Source of the DNA: Phytophthora colocasiae
Taxonomy: Eukaryota; Oomycota; Peronosporomycetes; Peronosporales; Peronosporaceae
Direction: 5' to 3'
NCBI GenBank assembly: GCA_018806915.1
Contig: JAGKQI010000090.1
Span: forward strand, 2,728,001-2,792,000
DNA length: 64,000 nt
A program made the translations under genes and the position numbers. Positions 20,961 through 31,892 of this stretch are shown here, in pieces. The notes beneath the pieces were generated by a model. That model saw only the letters and a program-made list of their open reading frames with translations, was not told where the DNA came from and did no database searches. Positions within the stretch are counted from its first letter, which is position 1, and each line of letters begins with the position of its first letter.

Positions 20961-22140
20961 CTAGTCATAGCGCCTATAGTTCTCCCCGATGCAAATCTCG
21001 CCACTGTCCTCGCAATAAAAGGTCTTGGGAGGCAATTCGTGCCACACTGACTCCGTCGGGTAATCTTGCGTTGGGAAGTTCTTGCACTTTTCGCATTTGC
21101 ACAGCCCTTGGAACTCGGCTTTTGATAGCTCGTATGCGATGATATCCACAACGTTCATAGCTTCCATCAAGAAACAAATCAAATTGTGTTCTCTCTCCAG
21201 CTGACGTCCCTCCCGGCGATGTTCATCAATCTCTTCTGCATCCACGAAAATGTCTGCCTGCATGCGAATATAATGCTCGACATGAGCGTCGAGTTCCTGT
21301 CTTTCTTGGTCGATATAGTCGTTTAGAAACCTCAACCGAGTTTTAATCTGCTCTCGAGTTATCTATTTTTTTCATTAAGTAGTTAGTAAACCGTCAAATT
21401 GTAAGAACATACAGGGGATACCTTCGACAAACTCATTGATGTGTCCAACCACTGCAGCATCCAAAGGTAATCATGCTCGTCGAATGCGTACAAGTTCCAT
21501 ACCCCAACATACACATCATACATTTGCTTGACGGGCAATGAAGTAACGAAGTCGTCGATGTCGCTGGAGTTTTGTGCCTATTTATCCAGACAAAGCGTTA
21601 CCAAAAACAGCGATAACATTAACGTCTCCAATCATGCACGTACACGTCCTTCGGCAGGTTCCTTGAAGTAAACAGGATACAACGCGTCGAACGAGATCTC
21701 GTCGGTGCTACTAAAAAACGAAAGAGCCTATCGTTTCAAACAAGTTAGATAAATGCTTTAAAAGCTGAATATGTACAATTTACCTCGGTTCTAAACTCGT
21801 CCTTTTCGCGGAAGTTGTACAGGCGCTTGCCATCAGAAGCAAAGGATCTTGATGGGTCTTCTATCTGTCGACAGCAACAAATGATACCAGGGGTTACCCA
21901 ATTGCAGATTATGCAAATTGAAGTGAGTGCATACTTCAAACTGCTCTGCTTTCGGCCGAAAGTCACGCATGGCTCCTCAACAGCAAAACGAAGAATGAAA
22001 GGCGTCCCATGCAAAAGATTTTGGCAGCTGCTCGAAGTGCCACTAACTTTTTTTTCGAAAGATACTGACCGTGGGCTCACCGTCAAGCACAAGTCAGACG
22101 CAGCCTGTGTCAGTACTGTCTGTGCTAACGCATCTACCAA
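20961..22140 (-). CDS. Multi-exon gene, unknown function
   Basis: At least four exons can be read on the minus strand, separated by short introns. One ends FREKDEFRTE at about 21785; one reads STDEISFDALYPVYFKEPAE; one reads SLPVKQMYDVYVGVWNLYAF and DEHDYLWMLQWLDTSMSLSK; the last starts EQIKTRLRFLNDYIDQERQE and ends CIGENYRRYD with its stop at 20961. The last exon has a CxCxxC group (LCKCEKCKNFP) that could bind zinc. The 5' end is unclear, because no ATG is found before the repeat boundary at about 22158, so the gene may be truncated by that element. I do not recognise the family. Confidence 0.5.
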
Positions 22141-22157
22141 CTACAATTGTCAACGAT

Positions 22158-22235
22158 GGTTTACCATTGACCTGGCCAATACTCAGTACTCAAGAAAGTT
22201 TATCATTAACCTGTAAAATACTAAACTCAAGGTAA
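22158..22235 (+). repeat. Terminal motif pair of an inverted-repeat element (left)
   Basis: Two adjacent copies of a motif that starts GTTTACCATTGACC and carries AATACT...AAACTC. Inverted copies lie at about 26765-26816 and 27410-27460 (read inward GTTTTACCATTGACC). They appear to mark the ends of a composite element of about 5.3 kb. Confidence 0.55.
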
Positions 22236-22589
22236 ACACAACAGTTACCAGTCGCTGACAAGGAAAAGTTACCACTGCTAACGTCGAGCAGCATAGCAGG
22301 TAATATCAGCGTTGTGACCAGTAGGGCTCAAGCGGCGTAACGGGTAGCGTTGTACTGAAAAGACACAAGACTGTGAGTGTATTTCCATTCCTCAAGTTCC
22401 ATCGACTTGCTCCTCGTCCAAAACCTCCTGTTCCTCTGCACTCCAAGGTACAACTTCCTCCACCAATTCTAACGTCCAAAGCTCTTAAAACCCAAGAAAA
22501 ACTGAAGGTTCGGCAGGGTACAGAATCCTCAAATCCCCATCGACGAAAGTCTGGAAGAACTTTTCTTGTGGCGTTTGATCCGGCACCAA
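22236..22589. other. Outer left part of the inverted-repeat element
   Basis: Repeat-unit fragments (gaccagtagggctcaagc, cgtaacgggtagcgt) are interrupted at about 22346-22585 by unrelated sequence without a clear gene. It has no counterpart in the right arm. Confidence 0.4.
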
Positions 22590-23724
22590 GTAGGGCTCCA
22601 GCAAGGGTAGCGTAGCAGATCGTCGCAGCGTACCAGGTAGAACAGCCTAGTAGGTAGGGCAGCGTAGCAGGTTATAGCAGCATTGCGACCAGGTTCGAGT
22701 AGCGTAGCAGGTTATAGCAGCATTGTGACCAGTAGGGCTCCAGCAACGTAACGGGTAGCGTAGCAGATCGTCGACCAGCGTACCAGGTAGAACAGCCTAG
22801 TAGGTAGGGCAGCGTAGCAGGTTATAGCAGCATTGCGACCAGGTTCGAGTAGCGTAGCAGGTTATAGCAGCATTGTGACCAGTAGGGCTCAAGCAGCGTA
22901 ACGGGTAGCGTAGCAGCCAGTAGAACGTCGAGTAGCGTAGCAGCCAGCAAAGGTCGAGCAGCGTAGTCAGCAATTTCGTGTAGTGCACGTCGAGCAGGGC
23001 GTCAGGACATTGGGTAATGGGGACTTGAGGGGGGCTTGGTGAAATTGAAAATGAGGCTCCGCTTTGCGATTCTTACCGCGAGGATCGCGCACATGAGGTT
23101 GGCTAGAGCTTCAACTTGCTGGCCAATTAGCACTCGTCATTTTACGCTAGCGCCTCTTATTGGCGGAATCGTCAGAGCGAACCCGCCGGGGAAAAGCTTG
23201 GCTTGGAAAAGCGCGCGGAAACACGTATAGTGGGCCTTGCGACCGCGTAGGAATCATGTTGGCTTTAAGTTCAACCTCAACATATGATTACTATAATACT
23301 CACACTATACTATTGATATTACTATACGTGGCGAAGAGTGCGTTTGTACTTGCGATAGTATGAACCCTGACAATAAAATGTCAACTGCGAAGAAACGTCG
23401 ACTTGAGATTTCAATTATCAGCGATGGTCTGCATTTCACTCACTTTCTGTAGTCCGCCATGGGGACGATGATTAAACGCAGTTGCAGTAGTTAGTGGTAG
23501 TTCACGGGTGGCACGGCCGTGCAGAAGCCGCCCGGAAAAATTGACCGTTTTGAAGTTGTTGCTAGAACTTCACAGCCGGCTACGAAAGCGCATTCAGGGA
23601 CGTGGGCACCCACGTTGAAGCTCCCAGTCCGGCTCGGCGTGGCTTTAGTGTCATAGACCTCTATCGATGATACCGCAGCCAAGACTGCTGCCTCATGTTG
23701 TGAGGATGTTTAACTTTATCGATG
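22590..23724 (+). repeat. Left arm of a 1.1-kb near-perfect inverted repeat
   Basis: This arm matches 25507-26641 in inverted orientation, nearly base for base by eye; one mismatch was noted, cacggccgtg against cacgaccgtg. The outer third is a tandem repeat of units such as gtagcgtagcaggttatagc, with a higher-order period of about 148 bp. The inner part is single copy and contains only short frames mirrored in both arms. With its 1.78-kb loop it resembles a foldback-type transposon. High similarity suggests recent formation or gene conversion between arms. Confidence 0.85.
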
Positions 23725-25506
23725 TTCATACACAGTCGCCTTGCACCTATGCTACTACGTTTGTATCAATTCTAACTTCGCGGAAATCCATATGCGTTGT
23801 CTTCGAAGGTTTGCGTTCGGGCTCAAAACCCAAACACGTAAGCACTTGATTAACCGCTTCGCCGTCAATGTTCCAATCCGATGAGTGTCGAAACAAGACA
23901 TGATAATGGCTTCAAAAGGAAGCCTGCATATTCAGGATACTGGGCGCCACCGCTTGTTTCGCCGAAGTAAATGTCGTTGTGCAGCCTCCACGTTGCGTGG
24001 TCGCAGTGTGTATTTTTCCAGTGTATCAACAAGATCTCGTGATCTTCTCTCCGGCCTCTGGCAATATCGCTGTTGCCACAGAGAATACCGCAGAGAATAG
24101 AGGCGCAATTCAACTACGACATCGACTAAGACAAAGACAATTCGCAATGTGACACAACGACAGCGTTATGACCATGGCAACACCTAGACGTGATGAGGTA
24201 TATTGAGTTACTTCCAAAGAGTCCTACAGACCTAGACTGGTCTAAGGACCGGTACAAGTCCAACCTTGGATGGCCGAGCCGTCTAATTTCCGACCGGGGA
24301 GATCCAGGACAAACTCTACAACGAAATAGCGACAGCGACAGCGACTACGACTACGACTACGACGATACGGACCTTCGTGCATTCGCCGAAAGCTTAAGAT
24401 GGCCGGAGGATCTGCTGCGCTGTTACCAAAGCCTCTCGGACGTCTCAGTGTATCAGATGATGACCCGGCGGCCTTCGGCGTCGCTTGCGTACGCTGTCTG
24501 TGTTCGCTGACCTTCAGTGTCAGTACTCGCAATTTGAACGTATGCTCTGTGTCATTATCGTTCGTTTGGGTATCGAAAGCCCTAGCACTGCGAGAGGTTG
24601 GCTCTGGAACCATTTTCGACGTGGTTCCATGAAACCCAACACTGGTATAAATACAGTCCCGGACCTAGTGGAGCTAGGCGGTTTTTTTTTAATGACGTAA
24701 GCTCGGAGAGCTAGTACTCGGTGGCTGACGCAGGACTTGCGGGTAACATGCTGCTACCAAGCCAGCTTCCACTTCCACTGGTAAGGATACGTCTAGTGAC
24801 AAGATGTCGTCCTCGACTCTTAAGATCAAGAGTAGTTCGGTAACCCCAAATACTCAGTTGTGACAGTCTAGTCTTATATTTCTCCAAGAACACAAAGCCT
24901 TACAAAAACATTTGACGCAACTACAACCTCCAGCAGGCTCGCAATCGGCCTCGCTGAGTGACCGGCTACATTCTACTCATCATATCCCTGAATCTACCAC
25001 TGGTTCGCGAGCCGTTGCTGAAAAAAATGAAACGACATTTCCAACACTAGCGCGTTAGATAGATGAATGCGCATCCAAAGTCATATTGGGACATTGGGCA
25101 TCGAAAACCCAACGCTGTTAGCCTAAAACTGCATGCACGTGGCGAACCCTCGTTATCATAGTTGTTTGGGCCAGCGTGCAGTTTAGTCATTGACCCACAG
25201 CACAGCATCAAAACCTTTCACCATCTTTAGCATACACATCCACTTACAAATTTTGTATTCTCGTGAACGTCACGAGAATACACAAACCTTGATTCAACGT
25301 GGAGAACGCGACTAAAACGCAAGGATGATTACGTCCCCGCTAAAAGTTAATCAACTTCTCTCTTCTTCTCTGTGGTAGATTCGGACTATGATTAATATGG
25401 TATAAGCTGGTTTAAAAGCAGAAGATCTTCAGCGGCATGTTGTCTTTCTGTACCAGCACTACTAATGAAATTCATACGACGCACTCTGCAGACTGGACAG
25501 GGCGTC
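23725..25506. other. Loop region of the inverted-repeat element
   Basis: Only short competing frames are present. One at 24190-24510 encodes an acidic stretch (SDSDSDYDYDYDD) that arises from a simple trinucleotide-like run and is not a convincing gene. Two structural signals are listed separately: a 29-nt palindrome at 25254-25282 and a LINE-like 3' tail at about 25345-25370. No transposase is recognisable. Confidence 0.5.
25254..25282. repeat. Perfect 13-bp hairpin
   Basis: TGTATTCTCGTGA and its exact reverse complement are separated by ACG. It lies near the inner edge of the right arm. Its role is unknown. Confidence 0.7.
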
Positions 25507-26641
25507 CATCGATAAAGTTAAACATCCTCACAACATGAGGCAGCAGTCTTGGCTGCGGTATCATCGATAGAGGTCTATGACACTAAAGCCACGCCGAGCC
25601 GGACTGGGAGCTTCAACGTGGGTGCCCACGTCCCTGAATGCGCTTTCGTAGCCGGCTGTGAAGTTCTAGCAACAACTTCAAAACGGTCAATTTTTCCGGG
25701 CGGCTTCTGCACGGTCGTGCCACCCGTGAACTACCACTAACTACTGCAACTGCGTTTAATCATCGTCCCCATGGCGGACTACAGAAAGTGAGTGAAATGC
25801 AGACCATCGCTGATAATTGAAATCTCAAGTCGACGTTTCTTCGCAGTTGACATTTTATTGTCAGGGTTCATACTATCGCAAGTACAAACGCACTCTTCGC
25901 CACGTATAGTAATATCAATAGTATAGTGTGAGTATTATAGTAATCATATGTTGAGGTTGAACTTAAAGCCAACATGATTCCTACGCGGTCGCAAGGCCCA
26001 CTATACGTGTTTCCGCGCGCTTTTCCAAGCCAAGCTTTTCCCCGGCGGGTTCGCTCTGACGATTCCGCCAATAAGAGGCGCTAGCGTAAAATGACGAGTG
26101 CTAATTGGCCAGCAAGTTGAAGCTCTAGCCAACCTCATGTGCGCGATCCTCGCGGTAAGAATCGCAAAGCGGAGCCTCATTTTCAATTTCACCAAGCCCC
26201 CTCAAGTCCCCATTACCCAATGTCCTGACGCCCTGCTCGACGTGCACTACACGAAATTGCTGACTACGCTGCTCGACCTTTGCTGGCTGCTACGCTACTC
26301 GACGTTCTACTGGCTGCTACGCTACCCGTTACGCTGCTTGAGCCCTACTGGTCACAATGCTGCTATAACCTGCTACGCTACTCGAACCTGGTCGCAATGC
26401 TGCTATAACCTGCTACGCTGCCCTACCTACTAGGCTGTTCTACCTGGTACGCTGGTCGACGATCTGCTACGCTACCCGTTACGTTGCTGGAGCCCTACTG
26501 GTCACAATGCTGCTATAACCTGCTACGCTACTCGAACCTGGTCGCAATGCTGCTATAACCTGCTACGCTGCCCTACCTACTAGGCTGTTCTACCTGGTAC
26601 GCTGCTCGACGTTCTGCTACGCAACCCTTACGCTACACCAT
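25507..26641 (-). repeat. Right arm of the 1.1-kb inverted repeat
   Basis: Inverted counterpart of 22590-23724, including the tandem units in its outer third (read here as gctgctataacctgctacgc). Short frames in this arm duplicate those in the left arm and are not taken as genes. Confidence 0.85.
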
Positions 26642-26764
26642 CACAATGCTGCTTTAACCTGCTACGCTGCCCGGCGTTCTGCTGTGTAGTTGCGCTAGGG
26701 AAAGTTTTGTGGCTGCTGACGGCTTCTGATTCCCTGTCAGCTGATCAGCTCGAGGTGTAGTGCT

Positions 26765-27460
26765 TACCTTGAGTTTAGTACTACAGTAGTAGTATTTGAG
26801 AGGTCAATGATAAGTTGTTCCCGAGCACAAAGAAGACGAAGCTGCGGCTGAAGATGTCGGAGATCGCGAGAATTCTCGACCAAGCGAGAACATTCCCGCC
26901 CAGAAGCCTGTTACTCCTCGAAAGAGTGCCAACCACCAGGAGGCTGAAGAAGACAATGAATTGACACCCAGTAAAAAAGAAGGTTGCACGAGAGGATCCT
27001 CACGCTCCTGAGCGAGCATCCTTTTCTCGTACCACCCGACGTGATACATCCAAGTCTCTCTATCCTCTACTTCCCAAAACGAGGCAGCACGAGGCAACAT
27101 CGAAGGCTCAAGCTCAGTATCTCCGGTATAAACTCTCACTGAAGAATCACTTACTGGAACTACGCCAGCGAGAGACCTCTCAGCGACAGCACTTGGAACG
27201 TGCGTACAAGTCTGGGGAGCATGTGGCAAACGTCGACAAGATTCGGTTTTGTCGGTTCGAGCAAGATGTGCGTTTGCACCGCATTGCTATTGGGCTGGAG
27301 GCCAAGAACGAAGAAGAGAAGCAGCTACGACAAGCCATGAGCCACCTGCTCGATCTGGAGAAGGAGAAGCTCAGGGAAGAACACCGCGTGACGGCGTCAG
27401 TGCTTATTATATATCTCGAGTTTAGTACTACTGTAGTATTGGATAGGTCAATGGTAAAAC
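26765..27460 (-). repeat. Terminal motifs of the inverted-repeat element (right)
   Basis: Inverted copies of the left terminal motif lie at about 26765-26816 (gagtttagtactac to ggtcaatgataag) and 27410-27460 (gagtttagtactac to ggtcaatggtaaaac). The decayed coiled-coil gene 26815-27411 lies between them. Confidence 0.55.
26815..27411 (+). pseudogene. Decayed coiled-coil gene
   Basis: Frames shift several times, but the plus strand reads as one charged protein: an early part with AEDVGDRENSRPSE, a middle part with STRQHRRLK-type sequence, and a well-kept C-terminal part from about 27193 (QDVRLHRIAIGLEAKNEEEK, LLDLEKEKLREEHR). Its style matches the coiled-coil C-terminus of Harbinger Myb-like accessory proteins such as the gene at 8205-9633, but I cannot show homology by eye. 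It is confined between the two inverted terminal motifs. Confidence 0.45.
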
Positions 27461-28186
27461 ATCATCGACATGGTGTTGGAAGGTCCAAAGATAAATCGTA
27501 GATGTACAGGCAAAACATTTAGATCGGGCAGTCATTCAATGGCGAGCGTTGAAAGGATCTACTTTCTTTCGGCACGACAACAAAAATATTTGAATCGATG
27601 GCGGATCAACATCGTCACTAAACGCGTCCTTTTAAGCAGATTTTATGCTGTGTTTACTTTCGCAAGGTAGGTTTTAGAATTTTATGCTACTTTTTGTGCT
27701 TCAAACTGTCAACAGCAAGACAACGGTGTCATTCGAGATGGCGACGATACCTGCAGAGGCCGAGGGCGCATCGTCCAAAGGCACAACATAGTGGCGTCCA
27801 CGACGGCTGGTCAGACCAAGGTTGAGGCATGCGAAGAAGTCGTCCAAGAACAAGTCGTCATGCACTAAATCTGGCATATAGACGTACCAAGTTGACGTGG
27901 TGTGCTCACGCCTATATCTCTACGCGTTAGAGGGAGCATGAATATAAAGTCTTGTATGCAAATACGCTATGTGAAGAGTTGACATCGTCATTACTAAACT
28001 CAATATAAATACGTCTTTTAATGTCAATGTTGTTCTGCCATCGATGTAAATTAATGTTGTCAACTGTATTGCTAACAATAAAACGTAAAAAGACCTTGAT
28101 AGCCAGTACATTTGCCGTACTTCCGGAGATTGTTGCACTGCGTGTCTCAACGCTATTGAGGAACAACAGTGTAGAAATGTGCTACT
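27461..28186. other. No confident gene
   Basis: A plus-strand frame at 27470-27670 (TGKTFRSGSHSMASVER) and overlapping minus-strand hydrophobic frames at 27920-28166 are the only candidates. None has a recognisable domain or clean start. Confidence 0.4.
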
Positions 28187-28761
28187 TCAAGCCACCTCAG
28201 GTTCCGCCGCTTGAAAATCACGGTAAAGGTTGCACAACAACTCATCTGGTAGCGGGTCATCCGCGCGTTGATTTAATTTTTTCGCGTGCTCGAAATCATC
28301 GCAAAGAAAACTCACCACGTAAGTCTTCCCTTCAAGTCCACAATCGCTCCAACACGAATTTGCCATTCTCTCCACGAACTCCCATTCCACTTGAGAAATG
28401 TGCGAACTGTCAACGATCACCACTTCGGCGCTTTGAAGCTCAGCTCTAAATACGCCGTGCATGTTCCTATCACACCACCATGCACCCCATTCATCTTGCT
28501 GAGGGTGAATATACGCACGATCCGTGCATTGCTCACGGTGTCCTCTGCGAATGCATTTACAAACGCACGTCGAAGCATCTCGGCGAACTTTGTCTTCCCG
28601 CTTCCAGGCAACCCACGTAGCACGACAACACACGACCCATAGGACCATGTTTTGTTGTCAATAAAGTCGTGAACGATGGACAATGCCACGTCCTCCACGC
28701 GCCAGCTCAATCCATACCTCGGTTGTAGTTGGACCAATGCAGGAAAAAATGAAAGTGGCAT
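28187..28761 (-). pseudogene. P-loop kinase-like protein (AAA_33/N4BP2 type), frameshifted
   Basis: ATG at 28761. The N-terminal part carries a strand followed by Walker A, VVLRGLPGSGKTKFAEMLRR. In another frame downstream are motifs of the same fold: EVVIVDSSHISQVEWEFVER (the IVDNT-like strand) and TYVVSFLCDDFEHAKKLNQR (an arginine-bearing lid). It ends at the stop at 28187. The change of frame falls near 28500-28530. Family members are nucleotide or polynucleotide kinases or ATPases; the substrate cannot be told. Broken as it stands, unless an unrecognised intron lies there. Confidence 0.6.
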
Positions 28762-29025
28762 CCCCAATTCTTTCAGACGTAGTCATGTTCTTTCCTTATA
28801 GATAATTCTCGGAGGTCTCTCAAAGTCTCTCAAACGTCTCGGCCAATTCTCAGAAATACCGTTTATCCTACTGTACTAGTTTTGAAGTCAAGTTGTCTTT
28901 TATCATTTAAAATTATACTTATACAGATTTTTGTCACTAGATCGCAGTGGAGTCCAATGGCTTGGATGATTCTACGTCTGTAAGCTCTTCTGTGGCTTCC
29001 AATTCTAGTCTGGAAGACTAAAGAT

Positions 29026-29331
29026 GTGGTGAACAACTTCAACGCTGCTATGAATCGTCACAAGCGCTACGTTGAGCAATTGACGTTGCCTACACTTCAC
29101 TATTCACTCTGGAATTATAAAGACGGATATTTCTTCGGGCCGATGCAGTTTGTGGCTGGATTATTGGCTGGAGTTGTGGTAGGCGTTGCTGTCACTCAGC
29201 AAGGGCAATTTCACAAGTGGAGCCTCCATCGCTTTTCGGTAAATTGGCAAACTGGTGCAGTCGACGAGCACCTGCGGCGGGTACGCCTTGGCATCCCATT
29301 CCGTTGCCGATGGACGAGTACAGCTACCTGA
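29026..29331 (+). CDS. Short single-pass membrane frame, unknown
   Basis: An open stretch (100 codons from a GTG; no ATG at the 5' end) with one hydrophobic segment, MQFVAGLLAGVVVGVAVTQQ, after an N-terminal part containing TLPTLHYSLWNYKDGYFFGP. It could be an internal exon of a membrane protein. No family is recognised. Low support. Confidence 0.3.
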   Translation: MVNNFNAAMNRHKRYVEQLTLPTLHYSLWNYKDGYFFGPMQFVAGLLAGVVVGVAVTQQGQFHKWSLHRFSVNWQTGAVDEHLRRVRLGIPFRCRWTSTAT

Positions 29332-30225
29332 TGCACCCTGCGACAGTTGAGGTCACGTGAGATTTAAGACAATAGGTCACGGAAGAATATGTGGAGACGT
29401 ACGATGTACTACGCACGTGTTATGGTTGTCGTTTACCGACTCGAGTATAGTGAACTGATCTCGTGCAATATACTTACCTAGGATAGTAGAAATACATGTA
29501 GATTAATGCTCAACGTTCGTGTCATCTCAAAGTTAAAGGATAAATAAGCAGGTCGTTGTGTTTCGCTTTTTTATATGTTTTTCTCTGCTGCTCCGTCGCT
29601 ATAGGTCTATCTCCGACTGCGCTCTACATTCCTCTACGATCTCCAACTCGAGCAAGTACGACCTCGACTCAAAAGCTTAAATTGTGAAGAGAGACGCGCT
29701 CGCAAGAACCTCGCTGTCAGGTTGCGTTGCTGCTTGAGATCCAGCAACAAAGGTAGCTCTGATGAGCATCTATCTGACTCTTTCCTTGAGAAACTCCAGC
29801 CAGATATCCAACACTAGGGCTTTCAATCGTGCCTTCGATAAAGCCTCCTTATCCGGGTCTTCTCTCAATGAAAGAGCGCTGTGTGCTTTAAGATAGATCT
29901 GCCATATTCTCCACCCCTTGACAGCAAAATTTTCTCGTTACTACTGCACTCCCCACAGGAAACCGGTGCAGCATTAGTTTCTCCACTCCGAGCCAACGTT
30001 TCCTTGTCAACGTTGATGTAGTGGCTTTTTTCGCTCGAGCAGGACGTAAAAGCGTTCGTCCTCTCTTATATTCTTTGTCTGTTCGCTCTTGGGCAGAGAC
30101 TACTGTAGAGATGTTCACCGTCGCTCCAGCTTGACACGACAAATAGCGTCGAGGATTGTACCCGACGCTCACTTTCTTGCGCAGACTCAAGTGCTCGTGC
30201 ACCATCATCTCCAGTAGTGTCACCA
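29332..30225. other. Mostly non-coding; possible 3' exons of the fibre-like gene
   Basis: A minus-strand frame at 29888-30226 continues from the fibre-like gene only with a frame change. Other frames are short. No RNA gene or clear repeat was seen. Confidence 0.4.
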
Positions 30226-31567
30226 CTAGGTACCGAAACCCGCACTTTTCCGCCGCCAGCAGAACCTACGAAGATTGTGCGTATCCAGGTAAAGGTCCTG
30301 GGAAGAAGACAAACTCGTTGCGTTACCGTCGTTCTTTAGCGTCATTCCATCTCCAATGCTGATAAGTCCGCGCGTGCCGTCAAGCGTAATGCCGGCCGCT
30401 GTAGGATCGTCCGCGATGGTGTTGGCCACTGTCACCGTTCCAGCAGGATCGACGAAAAGCAGGGAGTTTCCACCAGCGCTCGTGATGACAGTTCCTGCTT
30501 TTGATACGAGATTCAGGTCGCCCTGCTCCTTCACACCGCCCGAACTGTTCGCAGCTGTGGTCATCATCGTGCCATCATCGAAAACAACCCCCTTTCTGGC
30601 ACTCAAATAATCCGCCTCAATCATGGGAGCTGATGTAACACCAAACTGTTAGCAAAGCAATACGCACACAAGAAAATGTCATGTGCACTTACAATCCACC
30701 CTGTTTGTGAACGTCACAGTGCCATTGGAGAAGAAAGTCACCCCATAAAATGTCTGCTGGTCTCCGGAATCCAATGCACGACGTCCGATTTTCAACTCTC
30801 CATCATCAAATGCGATCATTCCCTCCGAGTAGGCGGTATTAGAGTATCCTGGGCGTCACAACACACAACATTAATTGATGCCGCAAAACAACTCTCCACT
30901 ACGTACGTCTTACCACTCTTCAAGAAGATCTGTGCGTCATCCTCCGCCACAACTGTAAATCTATTATCCACCGTCATTCCAAAGAGATCGTTCTGATGCG
31001 ACTCGAAGAAATCCGTCTGCGTCAAGTAGATCGTAATGCTGCTCATGAGTAAGAAGCTCAGCAGCGTCAATACTCCAATCGCCGTCCAGAACACATCATG
31101 GTCCTCTCTTTTGCGTCTTCTCAGTGTAATTATCTGCAGAATCCCCCCCTAGATCTGTATCGGAAGATGCGAGTATCTGCATCTGAATGGAAGAAGCCTC
31201 TTCTCCCTCTTAAACGTCGCAATCTCTGCACACCAATTCCAGCCATGCGTCTGGCCAAATCTCCGTCCTCCTCCCCGTCCAGCATCAAATGGTCTCCACG
31301 TAGATCATCACCTGGTGAATCCATAGGAATAGCTTGTCGTCCACGTCGGTACGAGTGTCTTCTCCCTCCGTGGACTGCACATCATTTTCCTCGTCTTCTT
31401 CTTCGCTCCGTGACGTCTCAAGTTCTTCATTGCCGTCGTCATAGCGACCTTGAGCGTCTGTTCCATCCAGCGTCAGTGAACGTCGTCCACGGCCTTCAAA
31501 CAGCGCAGGGGCTCAGCCGTATTTTCTTGCGCTTTTCCAGCGAGAAGATGTTCCTCAGCGTGCTCAT
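30226..31567 (-). pseudogene. Type II membrane protein with fibre-like ectodomain
   Basis: ATG at 31567. Exons 31312-31567, 30914-31133, 30693-30848 and one starting 30629 join through clean GT-AG introns. The cytoplasmic N-terminus is acidic (RSEEEDEENDVQSTEGED), followed by a basic stop-transfer patch RRRKRED and one membrane segment (VFWTAIGVLTLLSFLLMSSI). The rest is a Gly/Thr/Val-rich beta pattern (IAFDDGELKIG, SARKGVVFDDGTMMTTAA, GTVTVANTIADD) like the shafts of viral or phage fibres. One extra T near 31484 breaks exon 1. The gene end is uncertain. I do not recognise a named family. Confidence 0.5.
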
Positions 31568-31852
31568 ACTGGGCGCCGCCCAGTGAGCGGGGATAGATGC
31601 CGAGGATAAATTTTTGTAATAGATAGTCTAAAAGTAGAGATTATTTTCGTGATTTTGGGCGGCTACTCCGAATTACGACAAGGTTTTTTCGCCAAGTCCA
31701 TTGACAGACCTCACTATTAGAAGCTTATCTCAACTCTGATTGGATACTACTGACCAATAAGCAAAAAGTAAGCGAAAGCAGGTGGTGACACTCCAGACCG
31801 ATGGGAACATTGATTTCCCTACCACCATAGCATACAAATTTCTATATAAAAA

Positions 31853-31892
31853 TTATCCCAGCAAAGCTGGGATAACAGCGGTCACCGGTGGG
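31853..31892 (-). repeat. Right piggyBac-like terminus with hairpin
   Basis: Read inward from TTAA at 31893-31896: CCCACCGGTGACCGCTG, then TTATCCCAGC / GCTGGGATAA around a 3-nt loop at 31853-31875. It matches the left terminus at 11563-11599 with one substitution and a 3-nt insertion. Confidence 0.75.

Larger units (their letters stand above)
11563..31892. mobile_element. 20.3-kb block bounded by piggyBac-like termini
   Basis: TTAA at 11559-11562 and 31893-31896 flanks matching inverted termini. The left reads inward CCCACCGGCGACCG then a hairpin; the right reads inward CCCACCGGTGACCGCTG then the same hairpin. A TTAA target and a CCC terminus are hallmarks of piggyBac. One piggyBac transposase, fused to chromodomains, lies inside at 16894-20590. 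The block also contains a DOT1-like gene, a coiled-coil gene, other genes and a 5.3-kb inverted-repeat element. Typical piggyBac elements are 2-5 kb. The block is either a giant cargo-bearing element or the outer ends of elements that lost the sequence between them. Confidence 0.6.

Noticed and set aside
24190..24613. Acidic or Arg/Ser-rich gene in the foldback loop
   Set aside because: Both strands give long frames over a simple agcgac/tacgac run; low complexity explains the frames.
22797..26433. Open frames mirrored in the inverted arms (for example MAAVSSIEVYDTKATPSRTG)
   Set aside because: They are short, have no domain, and appear twice only because the DNA is duplicated; repeat-unit frames follow the minisatellite period.
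22590..26641. LTR retrotransposon with the repeats as LTRs
   Set aside because: The repeats are inverted, not direct, lack TG...CA ends, and no gag or pol lies between.
31098..31586. Plus-strand 162-codon frame
   Set aside because: It is antisense to the spliced membrane/fibre-like gene, whose splice sites, membrane segment and codon pattern are convincing.
11563..31892. Maverick/Polinton or virus-like integrated element as explanation of the 20-kb block
   Set aside because: No protein-primed DNA polymerase, retroviral-like integrase, packaging ATPase or capsid protein could be read, and the ends are TTAA/CCC rather than 5-6 bp duplications with AG-TC ends. The fibre-like gene alone is not enough.
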